Below are positions 5,847 through 14,086 of a stretch of 18,876 bases of DNA, in pieces. The translations under genes were made by a program, and so were the position numbers. Under the pieces are notes generated by a model. The model was not told where the DNA came from. It saw only the letters and a list, made by a program, of their open reading frames with translations, and did no database searches. Origin of the DNA: an uncultured Collinsella sp. (GTDB lineage: Bacteria > Actinomycetota > Coriobacteriia > Coriobacteriales > Coriobacteriaceae); the NCBI GenBank assembly GCA_902461085.1, contig CABPWH010000040.1:1-18876 (forward strand). Reading direction: 5' to 3'. Position 1 is the stretch's first letter; each line of letters starts with the position of its first letter.

Positions 5847-6753
5847 CGTAGGCTACTCCTTCAAAGAGGCAATCAGCCACTTCTTCCGTAACTGGACTAC
5901 CTCGCTCGGCGCCGTCATCACGATCTTCCTTTCGCTGTTTATCATCGGCCTGTTTATCATGGGCTCTGCGATGCTGAACTCCGTGATCGGCACCGTCGAG
6001 GATCAGGTTGTCATCAACGCGTTCATTAGTGATGACGCCGATCAGGCTGATGTTCAGGCTTTTGAGGCCGAGCTTAAGACGTGGAATAACGTCAAGTCCG
6101 TGACCTATAAGGACAAGGACGACGCGCTGGCCGAGTATACGAGCAAGATGTCGGGCAACGCCGACGCCACCATGAGCGCGCTCGATGGCCAGAACCCGCT
6201 GCCGGCTTCCTTCGCTATTGAGATGGACGATCCGTCCAAGGTCGAGAGCACGGCAGAGAAGCTCAAGAAGGATGCCGATTTCCAGAAGATCGCGGATGAC
6301 GGCGACGTCAACGCGAGCGTGCTGTACGGCCAGGAGGAAGTGAGCCGCCTGTTCCAGGTGACCAACTACATCCGCATCGCCGCCGTGGTGCTCGTTGGCC
6401 TGCTGACTTTTATCGCGTTCATCTTTATCAACAACACGATTCGCCTGTCCATCACGGCGCGTCGTCGTGAGATTGCGATTATGCGTCTGGTCGGCGCCAG
6501 CAACGGCTTCATTCGTGGCCCGTTTATCACCGAGGGCGTGCTGCAGGCCATTTTGGGCTCGCTGCTTTCCATCGGCGTTCTGGAGCTGCTGCGCAATTTG
6601 ATGATTCCGCGTCTGCAGGAGAGCATCGGCTGGATGTCGTTTGCCCTGCCGATGCAGTACTACCTGGTGACCTATGCTGCGCTGATTCTGGTCGGCGTGA
6701 TTATCGGTCTCTTTGGTTCTGCCATCGCCATGCGCCGCTACCTGCGCGTGTAA
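5833..6753 (+). CDS. ftsX: Cell-division membrane protein FtsX
   Basis: FtsX is the membrane partner of FtsE and passes the ATPase signal to cell-wall hydrolases outside the membrane. The 306-residue sequence has the family layout: a short cytoplasmic N-terminus (SFKEAISHFFRNWTTS), a first membrane segment at about 25-47, an extracytoplasmic domain to about residue 175, then three membrane segments (about 178-200, 225-250 and 275-297). The motif RREIAIMRLVGASNGFIRGPFITEG between segments 2 and 3 is typical of FtsX/MacB-type permeases. ATG 5833 overlaps ftsE by 14 bp with AGGGGAGG upstream, so translation is coupled. A terminator follows the TAA stop. Confidence 0.96.
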   Translation: MAPTNVGYSFKEAISHFFRNWTTSLGAVITIFLSLFIIGLFIMGSAMLNSVIGTVEDQVVINAFISDDADQADVQAFEAELKTWNNVKSVTYKDKDDALAEYTSKMSGNADATMSALDGQNPLPASFAIEMDDPSKVESTAEKLKKDADFQKIADDGDVNASVLYGQEEVSRLFQVTNYIRIAAVVLVGLLTFIAFIFINNTIRLSITARRREIAIMRLVGASNGFIRGPFITEGVLQAILGSLLSIGVLELLRNLMIPRLQESIGWMSFALPMQYYLVTYAALILVGVIIGLFGSAIAMRRYLRV

Positions 6754-6777
6754 GCATGCCTGGAATTCACCCCTTCC

Positions 6778-6811
6778 AACGGGTCGTCTCTTATGGGGCG
6801 GCCCGTTTTTT
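6778..6811 (+). terminator. Intrinsic terminator after ftsX
   Basis: AACGGGTCGTC (6778-6788) pairs with GGCGGCCCGTT (6797-6807) with two G-U pairs, and six T residues run from 6806 to 6811. It ends the ftsE-ftsX transcript before rnr. Confidence 0.85.
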
Positions 6812-6848
6812 GATCCCTAGGGGACGGCAGGAAAGCGAATCATTTGGG

Positions 6849-6854
6849 TAGACT
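6849..6854 (+). promoter_or_regulatory. Possible -10 box for rnr
   Basis: TAGACT in the context GGGTAGACTC lies 34 bp upstream of the rnr ATG, after the ftsX terminator, so a promoter is expected about here. No convincing -35 hexamer is seen. Confidence 0.35.
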
Positions 6855-6888
6855 CTTTGGAGTTCGCAATCGATAGTTAGGAGGCGCC

Positions 6889-9024
6889 ATGGGGCGCAAT
6901 AACAAGCATAAGCGTGGAGCTCGCAATCAGCGCGGGCCGGTGCGCAGCGAACGCCGTCCGAGCCTGACCGGGCGCGTGCAGCTCCATGAGCATAGCGCCT
7001 ACGTTGTAACCGAAAACGGCGACTACAAGGTCATGGGCCGCGGTAAGCGCGAGATCATGGATGGCGATACCGTTGCCGTGAGCATTAAGAACAGCCCGCA
7101 CGGTGAGCGGCGCGCCGTGATCGAAAGCGTGGTTGAGCGTGCAGCCATAAGCGTGGTGGGCACGTACCAGACCGCCGGTCCGCTCGGTGTGATCGAGCCG
7201 CTCGATTCGCGTCTGAAGGCCGACTTCTTCATTCTGCCCGAGGATACCTCGGCGGATCGTCTGGGTGTCCACCCGGGTGATGCTGTTGTCGCGCGCATTT
7301 TGACCTACCCGACGCGCCTGGAATCGGGTACCGTGACGATCGAGCGCCGCATTGGCGGAGATGACGCGCCCGATTTGGGCGTTCAATATGTGATGGCGCG
7401 TTACGGCTATACCGATAGCTATCCCGAGGCCGCGCTGGACGAGGCCGAGGGGCTTTCGCTCGATGTGTCCGCGGCGCTTAAGGACCCGCTCCGCCGCGAT
7501 CTGCGCGACCGCTTTGTCATCACGATCGACCCAGTCGACGCGCGCGACTTTGACGACGCCATTTCGCTGGAGCGCACGCCCGAGGGTGGCTACAAGCTGG
7601 GTGTGCATATCGCCGACGTTTCACACTATGTGGCTTGGGACGGGCATATCGATCTTGAGGCTCGCCATCGTACGACATCGGTGTATCTGGCCGATCGCGT
7701 GCTTCCCATGCTGCCCGAACGCCTGTCCTGTGACCTGTGCTCGCTTCGCCCTGACGAGGACCGTCTTGCGTTTACCGTTGACATTGAGCTCGATGCACAG
7801 GGTCGCGTGCGGCATTACGATCCGTACCCCAGCGTGATTCGCTCGCGCGTGCGCATGGACTATGATGGCGCCGAGGCGCTGCTGGTGCGTGCTGGCGCGG
7901 TGGAGTACTCGGTGCTGGAGGGTGCCGCCGAGGATGTTGCGGCTGCCGAGGCCTCGCGCGAGGAGGCGCTTGAGCGTGGGCTTACATGCGAGGAGGCAGC
8001 CCTCGGCTATAACGTCGACCTGGGTGATTTTTTGGTTGTCGCCAACGAGCTTGCGGAGCTCCGCCGCCGCATTCGTCGCGCGCGCGGTTCGGTCGACTTT
8101 GATACGGCCGAGATCCGCGCGCTCTTGGACGAGGACGGTGTGCCCGTGCAGATCGTGGCCCGCGAGCGCTCGTGCGCCACGTCGCTGATCGAGGAGGCCA
8201 TGCTGCTCGCCAACGAGTGCGTGGCCGAGTGGCTGGCTGACCGCGACATTGAGGCTTGCTATCGCGTGCACGACGATCCCAGCCCCGACAGCCTGCACGG
8301 TGCCGCCGTGGCGCTGGCGCAGCTGGGCATCATCGATGACCGCCGTGCGGCTGGTATTGCCCTGGGAAGTCCCGATGAGCTGCAGGCTGCGGTTGACGCC
8401 GCGGCCGGTACGGCCAACGCACCGCTCGTTAACGCGCTGCTTCTGCGCAGCATGCAGCGCGCGCTGTACAAGCCGCGCAACGAGGGCCACTTTGCGCTCG
8501 CCGCGCCGTGCTACTGTCACTTTACGAGTCCCATCCGTCGCTACCCCGATCTGGTGGTGCACCGCGTGCTCAAACTGCAGTTGGCCTATGAGCGGCTCGG
8601 CGGCAAGGACGCCTTGGTCCGTACGCCGCGGCTGATCGGCAAGGGGCGCGAGTCGCTGCCGCGCATTCTGCCGCAGATCTGCCGCGCATGCAGCGATGCC
8701 GAGCGCGCGGCAGATGCCGCCAGCCATGCGACGCAAAAGATCAAGATTGCCCAGTACTATGAGGACCGTCTGGGCGAGCGCTATGCCGGAACCGTCTCGT
8801 GGGTTAGCAGCATGGGCCTTTTTGTGCGCTTGGACCTAACGCAGGTCGAAGGCTTGGTTTCGATCAAGAGTCTGGGCAACGAGTGGTTCGAGTTCGACGA
8901 GGACGCGCTCACGCTCACAGGTGCCGACACGGGCACCCGTTACGAGCTGGGGCAGCGCGTGATTATCGGGGTCTCGCGCGTCAATACCACGCGTGGGCAC
9001 TTGGACTTTAAGCTTATCCATTAG
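6889..9024 (+). CDS. rnr: Ribonuclease R (RNB-family 3'-5' exoribonuclease)
   Basis: RNase R degrades structured RNA from the 3' end and takes part in mRNA and rRNA quality control, including decay of mRNAs released by trans-translation with SmpB-tmRNA. The 711-residue protein begins with a basic tail (MGRNNKHKRGARNQRG), followed by cold-shock/OB-like domains. The RNB catalytic domain has the metal-binding motif DPVDARDFDDAISL (from residue 214) and the HFTSPIRRYPDLVVHR segment. A C-terminal S1 domain starts near residue 628 (GERYAGTVSWVSSMGLFVRL). Length is usual for the family. ATG 6889 has TAGGAGG upstream. Stop is TAG. Confidence 0.96.
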   Translation: MGRNNKHKRGARNQRGPVRSERRPSLTGRVQLHEHSAYVVTENGDYKVMGRGKREIMDGDTVAVSIKNSPHGERRAVIESVVERAAISVVGTYQTAGPLGVIEPLDSRLKADFFILPEDTSADRLGVHPGDAVVARILTYPTRLESGTVTIERRIGGDDAPDLGVQYVMARYGYTDSYPEAALDEAEGLSLDVSAALKDPLRRDLRDRFVITIDPVDARDFDDAISLERTPEGGYKLGVHIADVSHYVAWDGHIDLEARHRTTSVYLADRVLPMLPERLSCDLCSLRPDEDRLAFTVDIELDAQGRVRHYDPYPSVIRSRVRMDYDGAEALLVRAGAVEYSVLEGAAEDVAAAEASREEALERGLTCEEAALGYNVDLGDFLVVANELAELRRRIRRARGSVDFDTAEIRALLDEDGVPVQIVARERSCATSLIEEAMLLANECVAEWLADRDIEACYRVHDDPSPDSLHGAAVALAQLGIIDDRRAAGIALGSPDELQAAVDAAAGTANAPLVNALLLRSMQRALYKPRNEGHFALAAPCYCHFTSPIRRYPDLVVHRVLKLQLAYERLGGKDALVRTPRLIGKGRESLPRILPQICRACSDAERAADAASHATQKIKIAQYYEDRLGERYAGTVSWVSSMGLFVRLDLTQVEGLVSIKSLGNEWFEFDEDALTLTGADTGTRYELGQRVIIGVSRVNTTRGHLDFKLIH

Positions 9025-9053
9025 CCAAATCCCGACTCATGGTGGGGGAGCGG

Positions 9054-9077
9054 AGGGCGGCCTTTCGGGACCGCCCT
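9054..9077 (+). terminator. Weak terminator-like hairpin after rnr
   Basis: AGGGCGG (9054-9060) pairs with CCGCCCT (9071-9077), with a further CC/GG inside. The following sequence has no real T-tract, so termination is uncertain. Confidence 0.45.
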
Positions 9078-9142
9078 TCGCATTTGAATCGTGGTACCTT
9101 GCCGTCTGCTCGGCCGCCCGCTTACCTGCTATTTGAGAGGTA

Positions 9143-9180
9143 AAACCTACCAAAATAAACCTGTCCCTTTTGGCAGGTTT
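9143..9180. repeat. Inverted repeat upstream of the serine recombinase
   Basis: AAACCTACCAAAA (9143-9155) and TTTTGGCAGGTTT (9168-9180) are 13-bp inverted arms with one mismatch and a 12-bp spacer. A smaller dyad, TTACCT (9122-9127) with AGGTAA (9138-9143), adjoins it. The site ends 20 bp before the recombinase ATG. It could be the enzyme's crossover or resolution site or its autoregulatory operator. Confidence 0.6.
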
Positions 9181-9199
9181 ACAAGAAAGCGGGGATGAG

Positions 9200-9805
9200 A
9201 TGGCGACGGTGTACGGTTATGCGCGGGTGAGTTCGCGCGATCAGAACCTTAATCGGCAGCTGGATGCGCTGGGCGCCTATGGCGTGGGCTCGGCGAATAT
9301 TTATGCCGACCATGCGAGTGGCAAGGACTTCGATCGACCGCGTTATCGCGAGCTGCTGCACGTCCTGGGAGACGGGGACGTGCTGGTGGTGCTTTCTATC
9401 GACCGACTTGGCCGTAATTACTCCGAGATTCTTGAGGAATGGCGACGCATTACCAAGGAGCTCGGGGTTGCCATTGTGGTGTTGGACATGCCATTGCTTG
9501 ACACGCGCGCTAGGGCCAGCGGCGCGCCGGATGTGACCAACACCCTGATTGCCGATATTGTGCTGCAACTGCTGAGCTACGTGGCGCAGGTGGAGCGCGA
9601 GAATATCCATCGGCGCCAGGCGGAGGGAATTGCAGCGGCGCGAGCGCGAGGGGTCCGTTTCGGTCGACCTCGCAAGCCGTGCCCTCCTCAGTTTGAGCTG
9701 GTGCGCGATAGCTATGAGGCGGGCGATATTACCCGCAGCCAGGCAGCAAAGTGCCTGGGCGTGTGCGTGGGGACGTTCGATCGCTGGATGCGCGAGGCGG
9801 GGTAG
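9200..9805 (+). CDS. Small serine recombinase (resolvase/invertase family)
   Basis: A 201-residue serine recombinase. The N-terminal catalytic domain shows YGYARVSSRDQNLNRQLDAL with the nucleophile Ser11 (aligned with Ser10 of gamma-delta resolvase), VLSIDRLGRNYSEILEEW with the conserved DRLGR, and a long helix E (QLLSYVAQVERENIHRRQAEGI) followed by ARARGVRFGRP. The C-terminal 40 residues form a Hin/resolvase-type helix-turn-helix (DITRSQAAKCLGVCVGTFDRW). It lacks the long C-terminus of large serine integrases. I chose ATG 9200 because the conserved YGYARVS begins right after it; a TTG at 9170 lies in the inverted repeat. No transposase or IS partner is visible, so it is a solitary resolvase or invertase whose target is unknown. 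Confidence 0.92.
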   Translation: MATVYGYARVSSRDQNLNRQLDALGAYGVGSANIYADHASGKDFDRPRYRELLHVLGDGDVLVVLSIDRLGRNYSEILEEWRRITKELGVAIVVLDMPLLDTRARASGAPDVTNTLIADIVLQLLSYVAQVERENIHRRQAEGIAAARARGVRFGRPRKPCPPQFELVRDSYEAGDITRSQAAKCLGVCVGTFDRWMREAG

Positions 9806-9891
9806 GGGTTTGCGTCGCTTTGTCGCTTCCTGTTGCGATTCAAATTTTGATACGGTGACGATGCCATTTGGGGCTACACTCGCTGATATTC

Positions 9892-9902
9892 AAAAAAGGA
9901 GG
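9892..9902 (+). promoter_or_regulatory. Ribosome binding site that fixes a TTG start for the VanZ-like gene
   Basis: AAAAAAGGAGG ends 7 nt before TTG 9910, in frame with the VanZ-like ORF. It makes TTG 9910 a much better start than the earlier in-frame codon at 9868, which has no such site. Confidence 0.75.
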
Positions 9903-9909
9903 TTGGCCC

Positions 9910-10491
9910 TTGGCGCGCGTAAAACAAATAATCGGATGGACCGCGGTCGTTCTGTTCGCTGCAACGCTGGCGGGCATCTGGGTGCTGACGGAGCAAAATG
10001 CGGTGGAGACGTCGTTGCTGAGCGAGTCCACCGCGCGTGTGGTGGAGGGCCAGGCTACGGGCGTTCAGGCTACCGATGCCACGGGTGAAGCCCAGACGGA
10101 GAACGGAATGACCGGGGGCACCGATTCGGCTGCCTCGAATGTCCGGTCTGGCCGACTTGCTTCCATTCGCATGTGGGTGGGCGCGAACGTCCGTCGCGTT
10201 GCCCATACCGTAGAGTTTTTCTTCGTCGGATTGTTCGCCTCGGTGGTCGTGGTTTGCTTTTCCAGGCGTCCGTGGAGCGTATGCTACCGTTGCGTGCCCG
10301 TATTGCTCTTTTGCGCCGCCTGCTCCGTTGGCGATCAGGTACATAAGATCTTTGTTCCCGGCAGGCATTTCGACGTTATCGATTTAGGATTCGATGCTGC
10401 GGGCTATGTCACCGCCATGCTGTTGGTATTGCTGGCAGCGGCGTTGGTGCGCCATGCGACTCGGCCGATCGGCGCCCATGCGAGGCGCTAG
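9910..10491 (+). CDS. VanZ-like membrane protein
   Basis: A 193-residue membrane protein of the VanZ family. VanZ of the vancomycin clusters gives low-level teicoplanin resistance; the role of most chromosomal relatives is unknown. The first membrane segment is at about residues 8-26, then a polar, Ala/Thr/Gly-rich linker to about 90 that is longer than usual. The family signature follows: RRVAHTVEFFFVGLFA, then SVGDQVHKIFVPGRHFDVIDLGFDAAGY, matching the VanZ pattern of His/Glu in one helix and an Asp-x-x-x-Gln, PGR and D-x-x-x-x-x-x-x-G series in the next. The last helix precedes a basic C-terminus. Stop is TAG, with a terminator about 80 bp downstream. Family assignment is firm; function is not. 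Confidence 0.85.
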   Translation: MARVKQIIGWTAVVLFAATLAGIWVLTEQNAVETSLLSESTARVVEGQATGVQATDATGEAQTENGMTGGTDSAASNVRSGRLASIRMWVGANVRRVAHTVEFFFVGLFASVVVVCFSRRPWSVCYRCVPVLLFCAACSVGDQVHKIFVPGRHFDVIDLGFDAAGYVTAMLLVLLAAALVRHATRPIGAHARR

Positions 10492-10571
10492 CCGGTAACA
10501 AACCCGTTTCTGATAATGCGACCTTGTTGAATTATTTTGTGTCGCGCGTATTTCCGAGCGGCCGGATTTGA

Positions 10572-10600
10572 GGGGCGAGCGGTAGAACGCTCGCCCTTTG
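10572..10600 (+). terminator. Terminator between the VanZ-like gene and murR
   Basis: GGGGCGAGCG (10572-10581) pairs with CGCTCGCCCT (10588-10597) around a 6-nt loop, followed by a short TTT. It separates the VanZ-like gene from the muramic-acid locus. Confidence 0.65.
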
Positions 10601-10648
10601 TGCGCCACGATGCGGCACAATGTACCGCAAAAGCTGTTTGTATCCGGT

Positions 10649-10661
10649 ACGAATCGTTCGT
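10649..10661. promoter_or_regulatory. Small palindrome upstream of murR, possible operator
   Basis: ACGAA-TCG-TTCGT is a 13-bp dyad 35 bp upstream of the murR start. RpiR-family regulators bind dyads near their own promoters, so this is a candidate MurR site. The palindrome is short and could be chance. Confidence 0.25.
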
Positions 10662-10695
10662 TGGTCTTTAATTCTTCTCAACGGAGGTGTTTGAG

Positions 10696-11547
10696 ATGGC
10701 AAACGGATTGCTTTTGCGGCTTCGCGAGCGTGAGCTCAGCGCGAGCCCGGCGGAACGCAATGTCATCGCATATGTAAGCGCTCATCCGCACGAGGTGGTC
10801 GGGCTGTCCGTCCGCGGTCTTGCCGATGTCACGTTCTCCTCGCCCTCGAGCATTTTGCGCTTTTGCAAGCGTTTGGGTTTTGCGGGCTACAAGGAGTTCC
10901 AGCGCGAACTGATTGCCGAGCTGGCGCTCTTAGGTGACAAGAAAGACGTAGCCCTCGAGGGCATCTCCATGGATGACAGCGTCGAACGTATCGTGGGGAA
11001 GGTGATGAAAAGCAACGTGCGTACGATCGAGGCGACGGCGCGAACGCTCGATTACACCGTCTTGGAGCGATGCGCGGCCCGTCTTAAGCGGGCACGCGCG
11101 GTCAATCTGTTCGGTATTGGTGCCTCTCGTTTGGTCGCGCACGACCTGGCGCAAAAGCTCATGCGTGTCGACAAAGAGTGCCATCTGTACGACGACTGGC
11201 ATGATCAGCTCTTATGTGCCAAGAACATGCATGAGGGCGATATGGCAATCGCCTTTAGCTACTCGGGCTTGACGCAAGAGGTGCTGGACTGCACCGCCGA
11301 GGCTCAACGTCACAACTGTCCCGTTGTGGCCGTTACCAAAGTAGATGGATCATCCAAGCTTGCCACCATGGCCGATGCCGTGCTCGGCGTCGCCGCGAGT
11401 GAACCCTTGATCCGCAGCGGTGCCATGGCTTCGCGTATGGCCCAGCTTATGGTTGTCGATGCCCTGTACGCTGCTTACGTTGCCAGCGACTACGAACGGG
11501 CGACGCATGTCATTAAGCAAAACTACATCGAGAAACAGGAAAGATGA
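10696..11547 (+). CDS. murR: RpiR/MurR-family transcriptional regulator
   Basis: A 283-residue RpiR-family regulator: N-terminal helix-turn-helix (about residues 1-77, with LSVRGLADVTFSSPSSILRFCKRLGFAGYKEFQ) and C-terminal SIS sugar-phosphate-binding domain (about 115-250, with VNLFGIGASRLVAHDLAQKL and MAIAFSYSGLTQEVLDCTAEA). It stands first in a row with the MurNAc-6-P etherase gene 10 bp downstream, so MurR-type control by MurNAc-6-P is the natural reading. MurR of E. coli is a repressor of murQP; whether this protein represses or activates cannot be told from sequence. ATG 10696 has GGAGG 8 nt upstream; a GTG at 10687 overlaps that site. It ends in TGA, one of only two TGA stops in the window. 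Confidence 0.88.
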   Translation: MANGLLLRLRERELSASPAERNVIAYVSAHPHEVVGLSVRGLADVTFSSPSSILRFCKRLGFAGYKEFQRELIAELALLGDKKDVALEGISMDDSVERIVGKVMKSNVRTIEATARTLDYTVLERCAARLKRARAVNLFGIGASRLVAHDLAQKLMRVDKECHLYDDWHDQLLCAKNMHEGDMAIAFSYSGLTQEVLDCTAEAQRHNCPVVAVTKVDGSSKLATMADAVLGVAASEPLIRSGAMASRMAQLMVVDALYAAYVASDYERATHVIKQNYIEKQER

Positions 11548-11557
11548 GGTGAATGAA

Positions 11558-12481
11558 ATGCTCGATTTAACAAAATTCACGACCGAACAGCGTAATCAAA
11601 GGTCAATGGACCTCGATACGATGACATCGCTGCAAATCGTCACGACGATGAACGATGAGGATCTTCGTGCCGTCCAGTCGGTCACGAAAGTGTTGCCCCA
11701 GGTTGCCACAGCAATCGACTGGGCTGCTGAGGCACTCGAGCGCGGCGGTCGCGTCTTTTACATGGGCGCGGGCACTAGTGGTCGTTTGGGCGTGCTTGAC
11801 GCTTCGGAGTGCCCGCCTACGTTTGGCGTATCGCCCGATCTGGTTGTCGGGCTCATTGCCGGGGGCGAGACGGCGTTTATCAAGGCTGTCGAAGGTGCCG
11901 AAGACAGCGAGGAACTTGGCGCGAGCGACCTGCGGGAGCGTGGACTCTCGGACAAGGATCTTGTCGTTGGCCTGGCGGCAAGCGGTCGTACTCCCTATGT
12001 GGTGGGCGGCCTTGTGTACGCCAAGGCAACTGGGTGCAAGACCATTGCAATTGCCTGCAACCAGGGGTCGAAGATCGGGGAGAGCGCAGATTTTGCCATT
12101 GAGCCCGTGCCCGGTCCCGAGGTGCTGACCGGCTCAACGAGGCTCAAGGCGGGAACGGTCCAAAAGCTCATTCTCAACATGATTTCGACCGGTGCCATGG
12201 TCAAGATTGGCAAGGTGTACCAAAACCTGATGGTCGATGTACAGCAGACGAACGAGAAGTTGGTGGTGCGCGGCCAGAACATCGTGATGGAAGCGACCGA
12301 CTGCACGCGCGAGCGCGCTGTTCAGGCGCTTGCGGATGCCGGCGGCCACGTAAAAACCGCTATTGTCTCGGTGCTGTTGGACTGCGATGCCGAGCAGGCT
12401 GCGGTAGCTCTTGAACGGGCGCACGGCCATGTCCGTACTGCGGTGAGTGGCCATGAGAAGAGCAATGCCGATGTCCAATAG
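11558..12481 (+). CDS. murQ: N-acetylmuramic acid 6-phosphate etherase
   Basis: MurQ cleaves the lactyl ether of MurNAc-6-phosphate, giving GlcNAc-6-phosphate and D-lactate, in the cytoplasm during cell-wall sugar salvage. The 307-residue protein has the SIS fold with VFYMGAGTSGRLGVLDASECPPTFG and AGGETAFIKAVEGAEDS. Glu84 and Glu115 correspond to catalytic Glu83 and Glu114 of E. coli MurQ. The C-terminal part carries the MurQ-specific helical domain (NLMVDVQQTNEKLVVRGQNI and AGGHVKTAIVSVLL). ATG 11558 has GAGGTGA just upstream and follows the murR stop by 10 bp. Length is typical. Stop is TAG. Confidence 0.96.
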   Translation: MLDLTKFTTEQRNQRSMDLDTMTSLQIVTTMNDEDLRAVQSVTKVLPQVATAIDWAAEALERGGRVFYMGAGTSGRLGVLDASECPPTFGVSPDLVVGLIAGGETAFIKAVEGAEDSEELGASDLRERGLSDKDLVVGLAASGRTPYVVGGLVYAKATGCKTIAIACNQGSKIGESADFAIEPVPGPEVLTGSTRLKAGTVQKLILNMISTGAMVKIGKVYQNLMVDVQQTNEKLVVRGQNIVMEATDCTRERAVQALADAGGHVKTAIVSVLLDCDAEQAAVALERAHGHVRTAVSGHEKSNADVQ

Positions 12482-12538
12482 GTGCACGGCGTGAGCTGAT
12501 ATGACATCCAGACGAGATACCCAATACAAGGAGGAGTT

Positions 12539-13969
12539 ATGACGAACAAAGAGCTGGCTCAAAAGCTGCTGGACCTTTTGGGCGGTAAAGACAACGTGCT
12601 CGCAAACGCGGCGTGCATGACGCGCCTGCGCGTGACCGTCAAAGACACGGGCAACGTCGACACGGAGGGTATTAAGGCGCTCGACGGCGTGATGGGCCTG
12701 GTTGAGGACGACACGATGCAGATCGTGCTGGGTCCGGGCAAGGTGAATAAGGCGCTCGAGGAGTTCTCCAAGCTCACCGGCCTTGCGAAAGGCGTTGCTG
12801 ACGAGAGCGTGGTTGACGCTGCGGCCACAAACAAGGCCGCGCAGAAGGCCAAGTACGAGTCTAAGCCGGTTCAGGCCTTCCTCAAGAAGATTTCCAATGT
12901 CTTTGTCGCCCTGCTTCCCGGCATCATTGCGGCTGGCCTCATCAACGGTATCTGCAACGTCATTAACGTCTCGACGGCAGGCGCGCTTGCAGGCGAGTGG
13001 TGGTACCAGGGCATTCGTTCCATGGGCTGGGCCCTGTTTGCCTATCTGCCCATCTTGGTGGGCTATAACGCGGCACGTGAGTTTGGTGGCTCCGCTGCGC
13101 TGGGCGGCATCGCCGGCATGATGTGTATCGCCAACAGTGCCATGCCCCTGCTTGCGCCTGGCGCGGCTGATCCTGCTACTGCCATTCTGCTGCCCCTCAC
13201 CAGTGCGCAGTACAACCCCGCAGCGGGCGGCATGATCGCGGCTCTCATCGCTGGCGCATTTTTTGCCTGGATGGAGCGTCAGATTCGCAAGGTTATGCCC
13301 AACGCACTCGACACGTTCTTGTCCCCGCTGCTGGTGCTCATCATCGGCGCCTTTGCTCTGATGCTCGTCATCCAGCCGGTTGGCGCATGGCTGACGACTG
13401 CCATCTTTAGCGTCCTCACCTTTATCTTCGAGAAGCTGGGCGTCCTGGGCGGCTATATCCTGTCGGCAGGCTTCTTGCCGCTGGTGTCCGTCGGCCTGCA
13501 TCAGGCGCTCACGCCGATCCACGCTATGCTCAACGATCCCGACGGGGCTACCAAGGGCATCAACTACCTGCTGCCCATCCTTATGATGGCTGGCGGCGGC
13601 CAGGTCGGTGCCGGTCTGGCGCTGTACTTTAAGACCAAGAACGCCAAGCTCAAGAAGTACGTCGCAGAGTCCATTCCCGTTGGAATCCTGGGTGTGGGCG
13701 AGCCTCTGATGTATGCCGTTACGCTGCCGCTCGTTCGTCCGTTTGTGACGGCCTGCCTGGGTGCTGGATTTGGCGGCGCGCTCGCGGCGCTGCTTCACAT
13801 CGGCACGGTTTCTCAGGGCGTTTCCGGTCTGTTTGGCCTGTTGATCGTCGTTCCTGGTCAGCAGCTCGGCTACGTTGCCGCTATGCTGCTTGCTTATGCC
13901 GCCGGCTTTGTCCTGACGTGGTTCTTTGGCGTCGACGAGCAGAAGATCAATGAGTTCTTTGGCGAGTAG
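12539..13969 (+). CDS. murP: PTS EIIBC permease, MurNAc-type (MurP-like)
   Basis: A 476-residue phosphotransferase-system permease that would import a muramic-acid sugar and phosphorylate it at C6. The EIIB domain is N-terminal with the phospho-cysteine Cys26 in NAACMTRLRVTV, and VMGLVEDDTMQIVLGPGKVNKA. The EIIC membrane domain starts near residue 115 (FLKKISNVFVALLPGIIAAGLINGI) and includes VGLHQALTPIHAMLND and the GVGEPLMYAVTLPL signature of the glucose-superfamily permeases. No EIIA domain is fused or encoded nearby, as in MurP, so a separate EIIA must serve it. The MurNAc specificity comes from its neighbours murR, murQ and the mupG-like gene, not from a residue I can point to. ATG 12539 has AAGGAGGAG upstream. 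Stop is TAG. Confidence 0.87.
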   Translation: MTNKELAQKLLDLLGGKDNVLANAACMTRLRVTVKDTGNVDTEGIKALDGVMGLVEDDTMQIVLGPGKVNKALEEFSKLTGLAKGVADESVVDAAATNKAAQKAKYESKPVQAFLKKISNVFVALLPGIIAAGLINGICNVINVSTAGALAGEWWYQGIRSMGWALFAYLPILVGYNAAREFGGSAALGGIAGMMCIANSAMPLLAPGAADPATAILLPLTSAQYNPAAGGMIAALIAGAFFAWMERQIRKVMPNALDTFLSPLLVLIIGAFALMLVIQPVGAWLTTAIFSVLTFIFEKLGVLGGYILSAGFLPLVSVGLHQALTPIHAMLNDPDGATKGINYLLPILMMAGGGQVGAGLALYFKTKNAKLKKYVAESIPVGILGVGEPLMYAVTLPLVRPFVTACLGAGFGGALAALLHIGTVSQGVSGLFGLLIVVPGQQLGYVAAMLLAYAAGFVLTWFFGVDEQKINEFFGE

Positions 13970-13977
13970 TTTGATAT

Positions 13978-14004
13978 CGCGAGCCGTGTTGCTCAGGGCT
14001 CGCG
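13978..14004 (+). terminator. Stem-loop just after the murP stop
   Basis: CGCGAGCC (13978-13985) pairs with GGCTCGCG (13997-14004) around an 11-nt loop. No T-tract follows, so it may protect the upstream mRNA 3' end rather than terminate. Confidence 0.4.
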
Positions 14005-14036
14005 GCGCACGGAAGATTTCTTGATGCTATGGTTGT

Positions 14037-14070
14037 GCCGGCGGGGCTAACTGCTCCGCCGGCCTTTTTT
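14037..14070 (+). terminator. Intrinsic terminator between murP and the mupG-like gene
   Basis: GCCGGCGGGGC (14037-14047) pairs with GCTCCGCCGGC (14053-14063), an 11-bp stem with one G-U, then six T residues at 14065-14070. The next gene's AAAGGAG starts at 14071, directly after the T-run, so any transcript of that gene from upstream must read through this terminator. Confidence 0.85.
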
Positions 14071-14086
14071 AAAGGAGCGTTGAAGC

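Noticed and set aside
12134..13798. 554-residue open frame on the minus strand across murQ/murP
   Set aside because: It is antisense to two clear genes, has a low-complexity His/Arg/Gln-rich product and no ribosome binding site. Such frames are normal in G+C-rich DNA.
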